64,000 nucleotides of DNA from Lolium rigidum. Taxonomy: Eukaryota > Streptophyta > Magnoliopsida > Poales > Poaceae. The position numbers and the translations under genes are program-made. Below are positions 49,210-61,032 of this stretch, piece after piece. The DNA lies in NCBI RefSeq assembly GCF_022539505.1, contig NC_061508.1, positions 63,249,754 through 63,313,753 on the forward strand, written 5' to 3'. Positions within the stretch are counted from its first letter, which is position 1; every line of letters begins with the position of its first letter. Under the pieces are notes generated by a model. That model did not search any database. It worked only from the letters and a program-made list of their open reading frames with translations, and had not been told where the DNA came from.

Positions 49210-50373
49210 GATCTACAACATATATTTGCAATAGTTTAGACTAAGTTTATGACAAATTGAGTTCAAATTTTAATTCAAAAAAATTAAAAACTAGGTGAAC
49301 TCCCACTCAAAACAATATCCCTCGCATTGTCTTAGTGATCACACGAACCAAATCCACTACACCAAGCCCGATCATCACGAGACAAGATGTAACTCCAATG
49401 GCGAACACTCAAAGTGTTCATCATATAAATCATATGATTCATGCTCTACCTTTCGGTATCCCGTGTTCCGAGACCATGTCTGTACATGCTAGTCTCGTCA
49501 AGGCAACCTTAGTATCCGCGTGTGCAAATCTGGCTTGCACCCGTTGTATGCACATGTTGAATCTATCACACCCGATCATCACGAGATGCTTCGAAACGAC
49601 AAGTCTTGGCAACGGTGCTACTAAGGATGAACACTTTATTATCTTGATATTTTAGTGAAAGGGATCATCTTATAATGCTACCGTTGCGATCTAAGCAAAA
49701 TAAGATGCATAAAAGGATTAACATCACATGCAATTCATATGTGATATGATATGGCCCCTTTGTCTTTGCGCCTTTGATCTTCATCTCCAAAGCACGGACA
49801 TGATCTCCATCATCGTCGGCGTATCGTCAAGGTCAATGGCGCCGTCTTCATGATTGTTCTCCCATGTAGCAACTATTACAACTTCTTTGAAATACTACTC
49901 AACATGAAATTTAAAGACAACCATAAGGCTCCTGTCGATTGCCACAATACAATAATGATCATCTCATTCATATTCATCATCACATTATGGCCATATCACA
50001 TCACCAAACCCTGCAAAAACAAGTTAGACGTCTCTAATTTGGTTTGCATATTTTACGTGGTTTAGGGTTTTCGATTAAGATCCAATCTACCTACGAACAT
50101 GAACCACAACGGTGATACTAGTGTTGTCAATAGAAGAGTAAATTGAATCTTCACTATAGTAGGAGAGACAGACACCCGCAAAGCCACTTATGCAATACAA
50201 GTTGCATGTCGAGCGTGGAGCAAATCTCATGAACGCGGTCATGTAAAGTTAGCCCGAGCCGCTTCATCCCACCATGCCACAAAAATGCAAAGTACTCAAA
50301 CTAAAGACAACAAAGCATCAATGCCCACAAAACAATTGTGTTCTACTCGTGCAACCAATCTATGCATAGACAC
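49210..50373 (-). other. 5' untranslated leader of outer copia element
   Basis: About 1.16 kb between the primer site and gag start, with no protein-like frame. The same leader in decayed form is present in copia-2 at about 29300-30435, for example the TCGTCAAGG...GGCGCCGTCTTCATG wording. Confidence 0.75.
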
Positions 50374-50386
50374 GGCTCTGATACCA
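50374..50386 (-). other. Primer-binding site of outer copia element (tRNA-Met type)
   Basis: TGGTATCAGAGCC on the minus strand is complementary to plant initiator tRNA-Met and sits one base from the LTR end, as is standard for copia elements. Confidence 0.9.
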
Positions 50387-50387
50387 C

Positions 50388-52521
50388 TGATGGGATTCGT
50401 AGCATAGAAAACAAAAAATTTCCTACCGCGAGAACGAAATCCAAGCCAAGATGCAATCTAGTAGACGGTAGCAACGAGGGGATAACGAGACTAACCCTTG
50501 AAGATTTCCAAAGCCTACGAGATTAGATCTCGTTGTTACAGAAGATGATTACTTGCCGCTTTCAAAAGCGCGTAGAAGATCTTGACGGTGCCACAATCGG
50601 GCAGCACCTCCGTACTCGGTCACACGTTCGGTGTTGATGAAGACGTCCTTCTCCCCGTTCCAGCGGGCAGTAGAAGTAGTAGATCCTCCTCGGAATCCCG
50701 GCGAAGACGACGGCGTGGTGGCGGTGGTGGTGGAGATCTCCGGCAGGGCTTCGCCAAAGCGTATGCGGGAGAGGTGGAGGAGGAGAGGCGGCTAGGGTTT
50801 GGGGAGAGGGGGGCGCCGGCCACTATAGGGGGTGGCCAAGGCTTTGGTGTGGCCAGCCCCCTCCCCTTGCTCCTCATTATATAGGTGGAACCCCCAAGTG
50901 TTGGACTACAAGTCTTCGAATAAGACCCCAACCCAAAAACTTCCATATGGTGGGAAACCTACCCAAGGAGGGACTCCCACTCAAGGTGGGATTCCCACCT
51001 TCCCTTGGAAGGGGGTGGCCGGCCACCATGGGGGAGTCCACCTGGGACTCCTCCCCCTTAGGGTTGGCCGGCCATAGTGATTTCTTCCGGACTTTTCTAG
51101 AACCTTCTAGAACCTTCCATAAATGCACCGGATCATTTTCAAACTTATAAAATGACTTCCTATATATGAATCTTATTCTCCGGACCATTCCAGAACTCCT
51201 CGTGATGTCCTGGATCCCATCCGAGACTCCGAACAAAACTTCGAACTCCATTCCATATTCCATATCTACTTAAACGACATCAAACCTTAAGTGTGTCACC
51301 CTACGGTTCGCGAAGTATGTAGACATGGTTTGAGACCTCTCTCCAACCAATAACCAATAGCGGGATCTGGAGATCCATAATGGCTCCCACATATTCAACG
51401 ATGACTTAGTGGTCGAATGAACCATTCACATACGATACCGATTCCCTTTGTCACGCGATATTTTACTTGTCCGAGGTTTGATCATCGGTATCTCAATACC
51501 TTGTTCAACCTCGTCTCCTGACAAGTACTCTTTACTCGTACCGTGGTATGTGGTCTCTTATGAACCATTCATATGCTTGCAAGCTAATTAGACGACATTC
51601 CACCGAGAGGGCCCAGAGTATATCTATCCGTCATCGGGATGGACAAATCCCATCGTTGATCCATATGCCTCAACTCATACTTTCCGAATACTTAATCCCA
51701 CCTTTATAACCACCCATTTACGCAGATGGCGTTTGATGTAATCAAAGTACCTTTCCGGTATAAGTGATTTACATGATCTCATGGTCGAAGGACTAGGTAA
51801 CTATGTATCGAAAGCTTATAGCAAATAACTTAATAACGTGATCTTATGCTACGCTTAATTGGGTGTGTCCATTACATCATTCACATAATGACATAACCTT
51901 GTTATTAATAACATCCAATGTTCATGATCATGAAACTATGATCATCTACTAATCAACAAGCTTGTTATACAAGAGGCTTACTAGGGACTCCTTGTTGTTT
52001 ACATAACACACATGTATCAATGTTTCCGGAAATTCAATTCGGCTCCCGGGTGCATATGCTCCCTCTATCAAAAAGTTATATTTCGAAATGTCGAAAAATT
52101 TTGACAAAAAATTCTACATGTACATCTCCACAATATACATACGTTCGTCAAGTTTCGCGAGGAACCAATATGTTTTGTGGTATGTGTAAAAAAGAGAAAA
52201 TTTATCTCCTGGAAAGCCTTATTTTCAGCATTAAATTTTGTCTTTTTTACACACGTCACACGACAAGTCGGATTTTTATGAAACAACTTTGTGAGCGCGT
52301 AGCACGTGAAGATGTACGTTCAAATTTTTCGTTTCAATTTTTTAAAATTTCAAAATGTATGTAACATGCATTTCAAAATAAAGGGAGCATATGCTCACAT
52401 GTGCCAAAACACCATTCCCGTTTCGGTTAATACAATTATAGCATGATATATAAACATTTATCATAAACACAAAGATATATAATAACCACTTTATTATTGC
52501 CTCTTGGGCATATCTCCAACA
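50388..52521 (-). repeat. 5' LTR of outer copia element, with MITE insertion
   Basis: Plus-strand TGATGGGATTCG to CATATCTCCAACA. A 394-base insert at 52027-52420 separates AATGTTTC from TTTCGGTTAAT; without it the LTR is about 1736 bases. Confidence 0.9.
52027..52420. mobile_element. MITE inside the copia 5' LTR
   Basis: The ends are inverted repeats with gaps (GTGCATATGCTCCCT near the left, AGGGAGCATATGCTCAC near the right, outer CGG/CCG). The four-base TTTC is duplicated at 52023-52026 and 52421-52424. The interior is AT-rich with no ORF. The class (Mutator-like or other) cannot be settled from the short target duplication. Confidence 0.7.
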
Positions 52522-53694
52522 GTGCACTGGTAGGGTCATCTCGACTTACCTTGTGATTGTACCACCTGGCGCCAGGGGGACCCCAGGTGGCAGGTCCATC
52601 TGACCGAGGTTTAGATGGCACAAAATGTTGTAAACACTAACAATCAACCAGTTTCAGTAAGCTATAAGAAAATGTCTTTGGGGTCAGCTTTATATTCTCT
52701 CTATTGCACTGCTGTCATACTCTATAAATAAATCTTAGTTAGCTCTAATTAGTGAAGGATTTACTGTTTTTCATTCGGGTCAGCTGACCCCCAATGCACG
52801 TAAGGCAGCTCCGTCCCTAGGTACATGCTTAATGCCCCTCAGCGAGCCATGATATTACACTCTCTTCTTCCTACATGATGGGCTGGTTCAGTTAAAGTTG
52901 TTTTTCTCGTGTTGGTTCCATACACATGTCAAGTACAGGGATGAGTTTCCAGGTTTAAAAAGAAATTGTCATGTTAGAGTTCTCATACGATGCCATGTAA
53001 ATAATTTTTTTTCCCTGTGTTTGGTGCTTTGTCACTTATTGCAGCAAGGAAAAACTCAAATATCGCAAGTAACATGTAAATGATAAATAGACCACCTAAT
53101 GTAAGAATAAATATCAACAAACTGAATTCCATTAACTCAAGCAGCTATGGCTGTATATAATTCAAATAAGAGGACATAGGCCTGGACGCTTGGTATCCTC
53201 TCTTTATAGTTAACCACAGGGATGACCCGGACTTGTGCTCTTGATTGAGCACACCATGGTGAGACGGTGGCTGATTGTGCGGCACTGCACGATAAGCAAC
53301 TCAAACAATGATCAAAGGATGACCCGGACTTTTGGCTCACAGCCACGCTTCTCCCCCATATCTACACGTCCATTAGCTGCTTTGTGATCCGTGGATAAGG
53401 TAACATTTATTTTTCTTAAATATTCATTTAAGGGATACATGGGCATTTACTACAGAATACAGAAGTAATACGCATTTATTGGGCCAAAGTCATCGTCAGC
53501 GGAACAGATCGGGACATGAACACAGCTGTGGCTGCCGGTGATTTTGCAGAAGGCGATTGAATGCGTCTGCGCTGTGGTTAAATAATTCGAGGGGAAAGAT
53601 GACTGTAGCATCGTCTTCAACCTCTAGGCCTGTGAAGACAACCACTAACTTTCCATCATCAGTTCATCACTGAATAGCTTGGAATATGCGTGAC

Positions 53695-53790
53695 AAATCC
53701 CGAGCTAAATTCAAGATATCAATAGGATACAGTACAAAACAATCCCGAGCTAAATACAGGATATCAATAGGATACAAAACAAAACGGGTG
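53695..53790. repeat. Short tandem duplication (about 50-bp unit)
   Basis: AATCCCGAGCTAAATTCAAG followed by ATATCAATAGGATACAGTAC is repeated immediately with two or three differences (AATCCCGAGCTAAATACAGG, ATATCAATAGGATACAAAAC). Confidence 0.8.
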
Positions 53791-54440
53791 AAATTTATAC
53801 GCATATCTGTTTTTATCTGTAAAATGGCATCTGAATTCTTGTGGATAAAATGTCAAATCCTAGTACCATTCTAGATTCAGAGCCAGCTTTACATAATGAT
53901 GTTTTCTTGAGCCACATGAGCAGATGTGATGACTGATATAGATTGTCCCTCCTTGGACTGGGACATGATGGAAATGAGTGGGAAAGAAAAACACGATGCG
54001 AGGACAAGAATTGAGGAAATTTGGTGAAGCTGAACAGTACTGGTTGGAGTAGACGTAGACCATATACCCGCTGGCATCACTCCTCGTATTTGCTTGAATG
54101 GGGAGAGGTTGTGAAGGAGGGGATTTGTGGATAGAGAAGATGAACAGTTCATGTTGCTGGCAAGTTCGCATCTGGAGGCATCGTGGCTACCGGCGACGTC
54201 ACATTGTGGGTCCCCCATTTTCTGGAGTGAATGAAGATGTATGTGAATACAACTTAGAGATGAAAAACAATACATTAAATGTCTTGGGAGTACTAAGAAC
54301 AAACGGACCAAGATGACAAAGGGAGGGTGAGATTTGGGGTGGGAGTATGAGCAGGTTCTCCAATGTATTTTCGACCACAGGGAGTGTTTTACTATAAGCA
54401 AGTTGCAGTTCATTAAAGTGCCGATGCCAATGGACTTTGA

Positions 54441-54848
54441 GAGCAGGTGCTTGGTGAGCACCCGTATCTACCCCGTGTATACTGCATCAAGATCCGTGCA
54501 AATTCTTTTTGTTCCCCTTTCAAACGATTTCTTATTTTTGTATCTCTCACACCACATATTGTTTGAACTCAAAAATTTGCAGATCACTTAAACATAATAA
54601 TTGGAATGTGGGATAAATATTTTGGATTTTTTATGTCATTATCTATATATGTATTTTAAAAATTTATTTTGAATTTTAAATAATTTAAACTTTAAATTTG
54701 CACAAAAAAATTCCGAACTATTTTTCCTCCATTCTATTTGTTATTTTTGAGTGACCTGCAAAAAAATCAAATCGAAATATTACACAATTTGGAAGATACA
54801 AAAAAGACAAAGTTGAAAAATGTGCAGGTGCGCAGAGCGCACCTGCTC
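54441..54848. mobile_element. MITE-like element with GAGCAGGTGC terminal repeats
   Basis: GAGCAGGTGC at 54441-54450 is the exact reverse complement of GCACCTGCTC at 54839-54848. The interior is about 75 percent AT and has no ORF. Further inward GTGAGCACC and GTGCGCAGAGCGCAC add imperfect pairing. A target duplication is not evident. Confidence 0.55.
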
Positions 54849-55558
54849 CACCCTATGCTATCCTGTTAAACTGCTCATGCAAATTGATTCTTCAACCTGT
54901 CATATGTTCTAAATTCCTTCTATTTGTGTTAGTATGCATAGAATTCAGGCAGTTAAGTGAGCAGTATAGTATAGATCAACATTGCTGATGATAGTTGCAA
55001 TTTGACTCACCTCTGCATCTTCCTTTGTAAAGAAACAGGGGAGAGCTTTTCTCTTCACCATCTAAAAAAATAATTATAAGATCCAATCGTCATATTACAA
55101 AAGTGTAGATGTTAAATTGCACCCAAATCGTTACATTTATTTCCCAAGTCATGCAAATAAATTACTTAGCTTGGTAGGATCATCATATATAGAGTTGAGT
55201 TAAGGGACAAGAATAGCATCAATACCGGGGAGATCCACAGTTCACGAGAAATTCAGGAGGAACTAGGAAAAAGGTAAGGAAAATATTCATAATCCAAAAT
55301 GGTGTAGACAGCACAATCATAGTTAATGTATGAAGAATAATACAACAGTGGAACGTGGTTACATGGGAATTACATTGTAGATAAGTGGAAATTACAATAG
55401 CAGGGGAACCTGTTTCTAAAAAGACAGGCACCCTATCCTTGACAGTATTCACGGCAATGAAATAAGGTTATTACATCAAAAAGTATCCCTGATGAATGAG
55501 GTTGTCACATCATGTGTGTAGTGAATAGTTCCTTTTCTTGGATCAGTTACTATGGCTG

Positions 55559-58500
55559 CTATGAGTTGGATGTTCCACAGAAACCAGTGCCAACAATGAG
55601 AAATGTTATAGCCTGTAGATATATGTAGATGAAATATAGGTCAGGTCCGTGCACCAAGTTGTAGGTTGCACAAGTGAAAAGAAACATGGCGAACAGAACT
55701 TCCGACATGGTCCATCTGCAAGAGCATGAAAATAGTTCAGATTCCAGAACTTCTAGGTTCAGTTCAACATAACATTTTCGACATCCAAGACCCTAGGGAG
55801 ATTCATAGGTTCAGTCATCTTTTACCTGCCCCAAAACCTGTAGCAAGGCCTTTCGAGTATCTGAGGTACAGGCTCTGTTTTGCTTGAATTGCCAAGCTTC
55901 TCCGTGACCACCCATTCATTTACGCTTCTGAGCTCCAGCAAACCAATAAATGTCGCCTTTGTTCGGTGAAATGACATGACATTCTCATAGAGGATCCAGA
56001 ATGGTATGAAGTGGATAGAACTGCAAGGACAGCAGTAGTTAGGAACCAGCATATCATATCTGCCACTAATTTGTTGTACTAATTAATGAATACCTTGGAT
56101 TTCTAATGGCGTATAGAAGGGTTATTGTTGTTGGAATATAGACCACCCCCCATGCAGGAATTGTGACCTCAGGAATTAGCACCGATAGTGGGATCACTAC
56201 ACAGTACAGCATGAAAGGTACCACATGAGCAACAACCTTCCTCACAAAGAAGAAGCTGTATAGCAAATAAAGCTTCCTCCAAAATGACACTTCCTGCTCC
56301 AGGATTTAGAGGTTGTCAGATAAACATCACACAAGAAACAAACAGTAATGAAGCATATGATCATATTATGCACACAAACCAGTGCATGAATCATTTGAAG
56401 AAATACAACTAATGCTCATGCATATGCGAGGTGAGCTTGTAATAAGATTATGGCTGTATGCATCGATGATGCAGAGACCAGGGGTAATGAAAAACTTTAA
56501 TTGTCCAAAAATGCATATGAGAGCAAAAAATATTACCTACCATCAAACGCATATCATTACTACCTTTCTCATTCATGCAAAGACTACTAGACTGTAATAG
56601 CAGAGTTACCTTAGTAAGCAATATTTCTTTTCCCGTCTTGCGGAACAAATTTGATGCCCCACATGTCCAACGGTGTTGTTGGCGACGATATGCCTTAAGA
56701 CTGCTTGGTAGTTCACTTTTTACCTGTCCAGTAATAATTTCCTTGCGGGTTACATCACTTGCAAAAATAAGATTGTCAATGAGGCTGGTTGACGGAAAAA
56801 AATAGATTTTCAACTGCTAAAAAAAGGAGGTATCATTTTTGACAATTTGAATCCCAGTAAGGAAACCACCATTCTCCTCTTACGGTTACAAATTGTTCGT
56901 ATAAATTGTTAAGTACTTCCTTAATGTAGAAACTCAAAAACAATGTAGTTGTAACAAAATAACTCAATCCATATGAGTACATTGGTGCCATATCCATCCT
57001 ACCTTAACATCGCCAACATAGACAAATTTCCATCCTTTCAGGCCTGCTCTGACTGCCAAATCCATGTCTTCAACTGTGGTTCGATCATCCCAGCCCCCAG
57101 CTTCCTTGATGGCAGAAATTCTCCAGACACCAGCAGTTCCTGAAGTTAAATAGGTTAATTCAGGGCTATGAATGGGTTGACTCTCAAAGAGAGATGTGTC
57201 TGTCATACCATTAAAACCAAAGAAGGCAAAGGTCGATGAGCCTGCTTCCTGCTCTACTTTAAAGTGATAATCTAGTGTCATCTTTTGTATCCTTGTCATC
57301 AGGCATTCATTAGGATTAACTGCAAAACCGTCCCGAAATGCCAGTCAGCAAGTTCCTGTCAATTCGAACAACAGATGCATCAGACCGATAAAGCCTACTA
57401 AGTTGAGCGGTGGTAAACTTTTTGCGCACCATGAACATGCTTAATTGAACTAGTTTTTACAGTTCCCTTCCAAGAAAAGAGAAGATATATAACGCTATCT
57501 GTTGTCCTCCAGTTCGGCGGTTCTCGTTGTTGGTCTTACATAACATGCTCATTAGGTCGTGGTGTTCACTCCTTTGCTCTAATTTTTCTTTAATCAGATA
57601 AGATTGATGCTATCTCAATTGCTACAAGTAGGCACTTAAGTAGCTGACTAATTTGCTAGTTTTTATTAAGCAAGTGGGGTCCCCTGATCTTTAGATTCAC
57701 AGGTTGACATCTCCCCGGTTCCATTTATAGAATAAACGAAACCACAGAGTTCAGATCATCCAAGTAAAAACAAAGAGCATCAACTAGAGTTTTTAACTGG
57801 AAACTACCACCCACAGGAGGGGTACCATGACACTGAACTTAGACCAACAGCTCAGCGCCTCAAGTAGCTACACAGTTCAGAATAAATACATGCTAGTAGG
57901 TTAGCATATCAGAGAATAGTAAACTAACAAAATGAATTCATAACCATGTAAACCTAACTGCTTTTTAGGCTTACCGAATTCCCAGCGTGCTTGAACAAGA
58001 GCAATTTGTGGATTGCGCGCAAGATATGGGATGGTTCTGATGAGGAAGTCGGCTTCTGGTTGGAAATCGGCATCAAATACAGCGAGGAAATCACATTGTT
58101 GGACATAAGCATGCAGCATCCCCTCTTTCAATGCACCAGCCTTGTATCCTTTGCGATTGTTTCTCACCTCATACTTTACATTCTTGCCTTTCTTAGTCCA
58201 AAGCTCGCATTCCAGCTCCACGAGATCCTAGTCAAAGCATAGCACATAAATGATTCTCAACGGCTTAACTCAATACTAGGTCTGAACTCTGAACAATTAT
58301 TACACTAAACCAGGACCCAAAAAAACCCGCGACATCAACCCTTATGTAAGCCCCCTCTTGTCATTATCTTGTTCACTTTCGGTTCCGGCCATGATGTAAC
58401 TTAAGTTACTGATGCCACCGTTGTTTAGTTTCATTTTTGCCCAGGAATAGCACTATCTAAACTGACAACACACTATTCGATCAATTCTACTCTACTAGTT

Positions 58501-61032
58501 GCCAAACGCTTAAATCTTTTCAGAAGTTACAGATGACACCCCTGAACAACTTGAGCAAATACTGAACATTTCCGGCACTTTATCAGACTGATTTTGCACT
58601 AGTCTACTGAATATCAGGGAGAGAAAACAGCTAAATAAATGCTGCAACCTTTTTTTTTTGACAACACGCAACGTTGTGATATGGTAATGCCAAAAGTATT
58701 GTCATGTAACTTGAGTGCTAAGCGAGATGGGCAATTTAATAGCGGAATTGCTCCACACACGACAATGCACGTACGATCTTTGTCCGACAATGGTTTTTCA
58801 CAGTGCTAATTTTTCATTGGGTCCACCACCACCTTCTTCAGCATCAATAGATCTATCAAGGCTGATAAGGGTATCTCCAGCAGCGCGACACATTTTAGCG
58901 TCCGCGCGCGTCAGTTTGCGTCAGTCGAAATGGTCGAAATCGACCGCGCGTCCGTTTGCATCGGGGTGGCCCAGCGGCACGACGCATTTTTTTGGGCCGG
59001 ATCATTTTTTTAATACATGAAACATAATTTACATAGTTAAAACATGAAAAAAAACCTAATACTGCTGCTCTTTGTTACTGTCGAGCACGATGAGCTCCGG
59101 TATCACCCACGCCCAGTTGCCATCCGGGGGAGCGTACGCCGGGCGCGCCGGCGGTGCTGGAGGTGGAGGAGGCGCCCAGGGCTGCGGCGGTGGAGGCGCC
59201 CAGAGTTGCGGCTGTGGCGGCGGCGGAGGCGCCCAGGGGTATGGTTGTGGCGGCGGTGGAGGAGGCGCCCAGGGTTGCGGCTGTGGCGGCGGAGACTATT
59301 TCCGCGTATACTATCGAATGCAAACGGACACGCGTGGTCATTTTTAAAGCATCTCCGCCGACGCGCCCCATAGCGGCCCCGATAGCGTTTTGAGCGAAAA
59401 TGGACTCACACCGGTGCGCCATAAAAGGCGTCGGCTAGTTTTCGAGCCCAACAGAAGCGTCGACAACCCCGTGATGGCTCCTTGGTGAAGGGCGCGAATC
59501 GGGCACGCCGGCACCTCGCGACACGGCGGTTTTCGCGGGTGGGGGCGCCTTGTCAGCGAGAGGACGCGGCGGTTCGCATCGAAAATGACGCGGGGAGGTT
59601 GGTTGTCCGCGTTAATGGCCTCCCGCGCGAAACCCAAGCGGCGACGAGGGCGGCGACTGGCCACGCGGCGTCCACCTTCCTTACCCACGCGCCTTCAATG
59701 CGCGTACGCCGCCTCCCTTAAAACCACACCGACGCGCACTTCTCTCTGTTCCCCGCCTTCCAACCCTAGCCGCCACCGTCCAATCGCTGCGCAAACCTCC
59801 CACGCACCCACCAACGATGGCGCACAACTTCGTCGATCTCGACGGGCCTTCCGAGCTGCCGACGCCAAAGGAGGAGAAGGCCGACGAGGACGACAGCTGG
59901 TCCTGCGGGGCATCCAACGACGACGGCGACGACCTGGACTTTAGCGCCTTCAACTCCCAACGCCGCTAGATGTTTTTTTAGTTTTTAAGTTTAAATTCGC
60001 GTTAAATTTGTATAAATTTCGTTCGAACTTAGTATGAATATCGTGTTCAGAATTTAATTTAACTTTCTAAATCTATCGGGACCGCCGATTTGGGGGCACC
60101 GGTGTGGGAGCAGCACCTCCAAATAGAGTGTACTCTGCTGGCGCCTCCATACAGCAGTGTCGGCGCCCCTTCCGGCGCCTATTTAGAAACCACCGGTGGA
60201 GATGCATCTGAAATACGTTGAACTGCTGGAGATGCCCTCGGAGTCAAACGAAGGAAAAATGCAGATGAGGAAGATGGATTTTGTCTTGGGCTATGAGGTT
60301 TCGATTTGTCCTGGCCTGTATTTTCGAGTAGACACACATGGTCGCCCAGATCGTACGCATATCGGACGTAAAACGTCGTGTGTATAGCAGCGCTCATTTA
60401 ATAGTTACCTTGACCGTTGGATCCGTGGAATCGTCCAGAACCTGTACGATGATCCTATCCGACGGCCAGGACAGCCCGCACGCTGCCCCAATCGAGAGCT
60501 TGTACACCTGCACCTCAACGGAGGCAAATCGAGGGATGCGTCAAGCTATGAAAAATCAAGATGTAACGAATATACGCACACGTACATACAGTATACAGAC
60601 ATAAACATGCAGTTTAATAATTACATGGGAATTACTGAAAATAACATGCGCAAAATGCGCTCGTCGTACCTCCCTCTCGTTGTACATGGGGATTTGGACG
60701 AGCACCATGGGGTAGCCGAGGAGGCCGCTCTCCTCGTCCTCGCCGTCCTTGGCGCCGAGCGGTTCCGCCCGGTACCGGCGCTCGGGCCGGCGCCGCGCGA
60801 GGCTGGCGGCGGCCATGAACAGGGCCTCGGCGAGCAGCATGGCTGACATGGCGAGGCACGCCCCCGATGCCGCCGCGAGCGCTGGCGCCACGATCCCGGC
60901 GCGCACCGCGTCCCACGCGCCCAGCAGCTCGGTAAGAGCGCCGGCCGACGCGGTCCACCGCCGCAGCAGCAGAAGCAGAGACCGGTCGAGCAGCTCCCCC
61001 GCCGCTGCAGAGGCGGGCCCCTCGCCGGCCAT
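55559..61032 (-). CDS. CslA: Cellulose-synthase-like A, glucomannan 4-beta-mannosyltransferase
   Basis: Nine exons join without frame error: 61032-60670, 60507-60409, 58227-57975, 57319-57209, 57139-57003, 56723-56610, 56293-56094, 56020-55826, 55715-55559; 1629 bases, 542 codons plus TAG. All introns are GT-AG. The GT2 enzyme adds mannose or glucose from GDP-sugars to (gluco)mannan in the Golgi. Seen in the product: an N-terminal membrane segment (residues about 46-79), [17 protein letters not shown] (144-150), FDAD (205-208, the DxD site), TTVEDMD (296-301, the TED-like catalytic site), QQHRW (336-340, the QxxRW motif), then about four C-terminal membrane segments. Length fits the family (about 520-570). 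ATG at 61032 opens [10 protein letters not shown]. The adjacent upstream SSIIa matches the rice SSIIa-CslA3 pair, so CslA3 orthology is inferred. Confidence 0.93.
57140..57208 (-). other. 69-base in-frame intron 4 of CslA
   Basis: Between TTTAATG and GAACTGCTGG the minus strand reads GTATGACAG...TAACTTCAG, a GT-AG intron of 69 bases with no stop in the CslA frame. Removing it gives FFGFNGTAGVWR, the conserved family wording; retaining it would add 23 residues (starting [10 protein letters not shown]) beside the active-site region. Confidence 0.85.
59056..59290 (-). pseudogene. Proline-rich C-terminal coding remnant of the intronic transposon
   Basis: Reading minus from about 59290 to TAG at 59056-59058 gives four units of the pattern PQPxxWAPPPPP, then [33 protein letters not shown] and stop. 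The well-formed end after a repeat suggests the C-terminus of a transposon protein. There is a stop just upstream (TAG near 59302), so only this fragment is left. The function is not known to me. On the plus strand the same repeat looks glycine-rich but has no support as a gene. Confidence 0.4.
59349..60205. mobile_element. Nested Tourist-like element with a small ORF
   Basis: GCATCTCCGCCGAC at the left and GGTGGAGATGC at the right are inverted repeats with one mismatch. The subterminal parts are GC-rich. It contains the 50-codon ORF at 59817. Target duplication is not clear. Confidence 0.5.
59817..59969 (+). CDS. 50-codon acidic ORF inside the intronic transposon
   Basis: ATG (in CCAACGATGGCG, a good plant start context) opens [15 protein letters not shown]. 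An acidic stretch follows ([24 protein letters not shown]), ending NSQRR and TAG at 59967-59969. The preceding 70 bases look like a leader (CCCTAGCCGCCACC, CAAACCTCCC). I do not recognise the protein. It may be a captured host exon or the N-terminus of a transposon accessory protein. Low molecular mass and strong acidity are the only visible traits. Confidence 0.4.
   Translation: MAHNFVDLDGPSELPTPKEEKADEDDSWSCGASNDDGDDLDFSAFNSQRR

Larger units (their letters stand above)
10894..52521 (-). mobile_element. Outer Ty1/copia LTR retrotransposon (host of all nested elements)
   Basis: The element is bounded by GTGCA at 10889-10893 and 52522-52526. The minus-strand 5' LTR is at 50388-52521 and the 3' LTR at 10894-16937. 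Without insertions they measure about 1736 and 1738 bases and differ by roughly 4-5 percent where I compared them. The primer-binding site (TGGTATCAGAGCC on the minus strand) is complementary to initiator tRNA-Met and lies one base inside the 5' LTR. Coding pieces in order are gag 48996-49209 and 36119-35373, then protease, integrase, reverse transcriptase and RNase H down to 16965. The order protease-integrase-RT-RNase H fixes the copia superfamily; wording of LTR and pol is of the Angela/BARE kind. The polypurine tract beside the 3' LTR seems shortened compared with the inner copia element. Confidence 0.92.
52527..55558. other. Intergenic DNA between copia element and CslA
   Basis: No gene with recognisable content. 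An open frame of 190 codons on the minus strand (54461-53889) has ordinary composition but no motif I know. A short tandem duplication lies at 53695-53790 and a MITE-like element at 54441-54848. The stretch directly below 55559 is the CslA 3' untranslated and downstream region. Confidence 0.4.
58869..60237. mobile_element. Harbinger/Tourist-like element in CslA intron 2
   Basis: GGGTATCTCCAGCAG at 58869 pairs with CTGCTGGAGATGCCC ending at 60237. The element lies wholly in intron 2 (58228-60408). A minus-strand frame ending at 59056 encodes WAPPPP repeats and a [10 protein letters not shown] tail. A second element (59349-60205) is nested in it. Three-base duplications are not preserved, so the boundaries rest on the terminal repeats alone. 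Confidence 0.6.

Noticed and set aside
53889..54461. 190-codon minus-strand frame
   Set aside because: No motif, no upstream promoter, and no codon pattern unlike surrounding intergenic DNA; could be chance. Would be reconsidered if transcripts or orthologues exist.
57140..57208. 23-residue insertion ([10 protein letters not shown]...) as part of the CslA protein
   Set aside because: Perfect GT-AG borders and restoration of the conserved FNGTAGVW on removal make it an intron.
59072..59347. Glycine-rich plus-strand protein (GGGGAQGCG repeats)
   Set aside because: Mirror of the proline-rich minus-strand frame, which has a sensible C-terminus and stop; no leader or promoter on plus.
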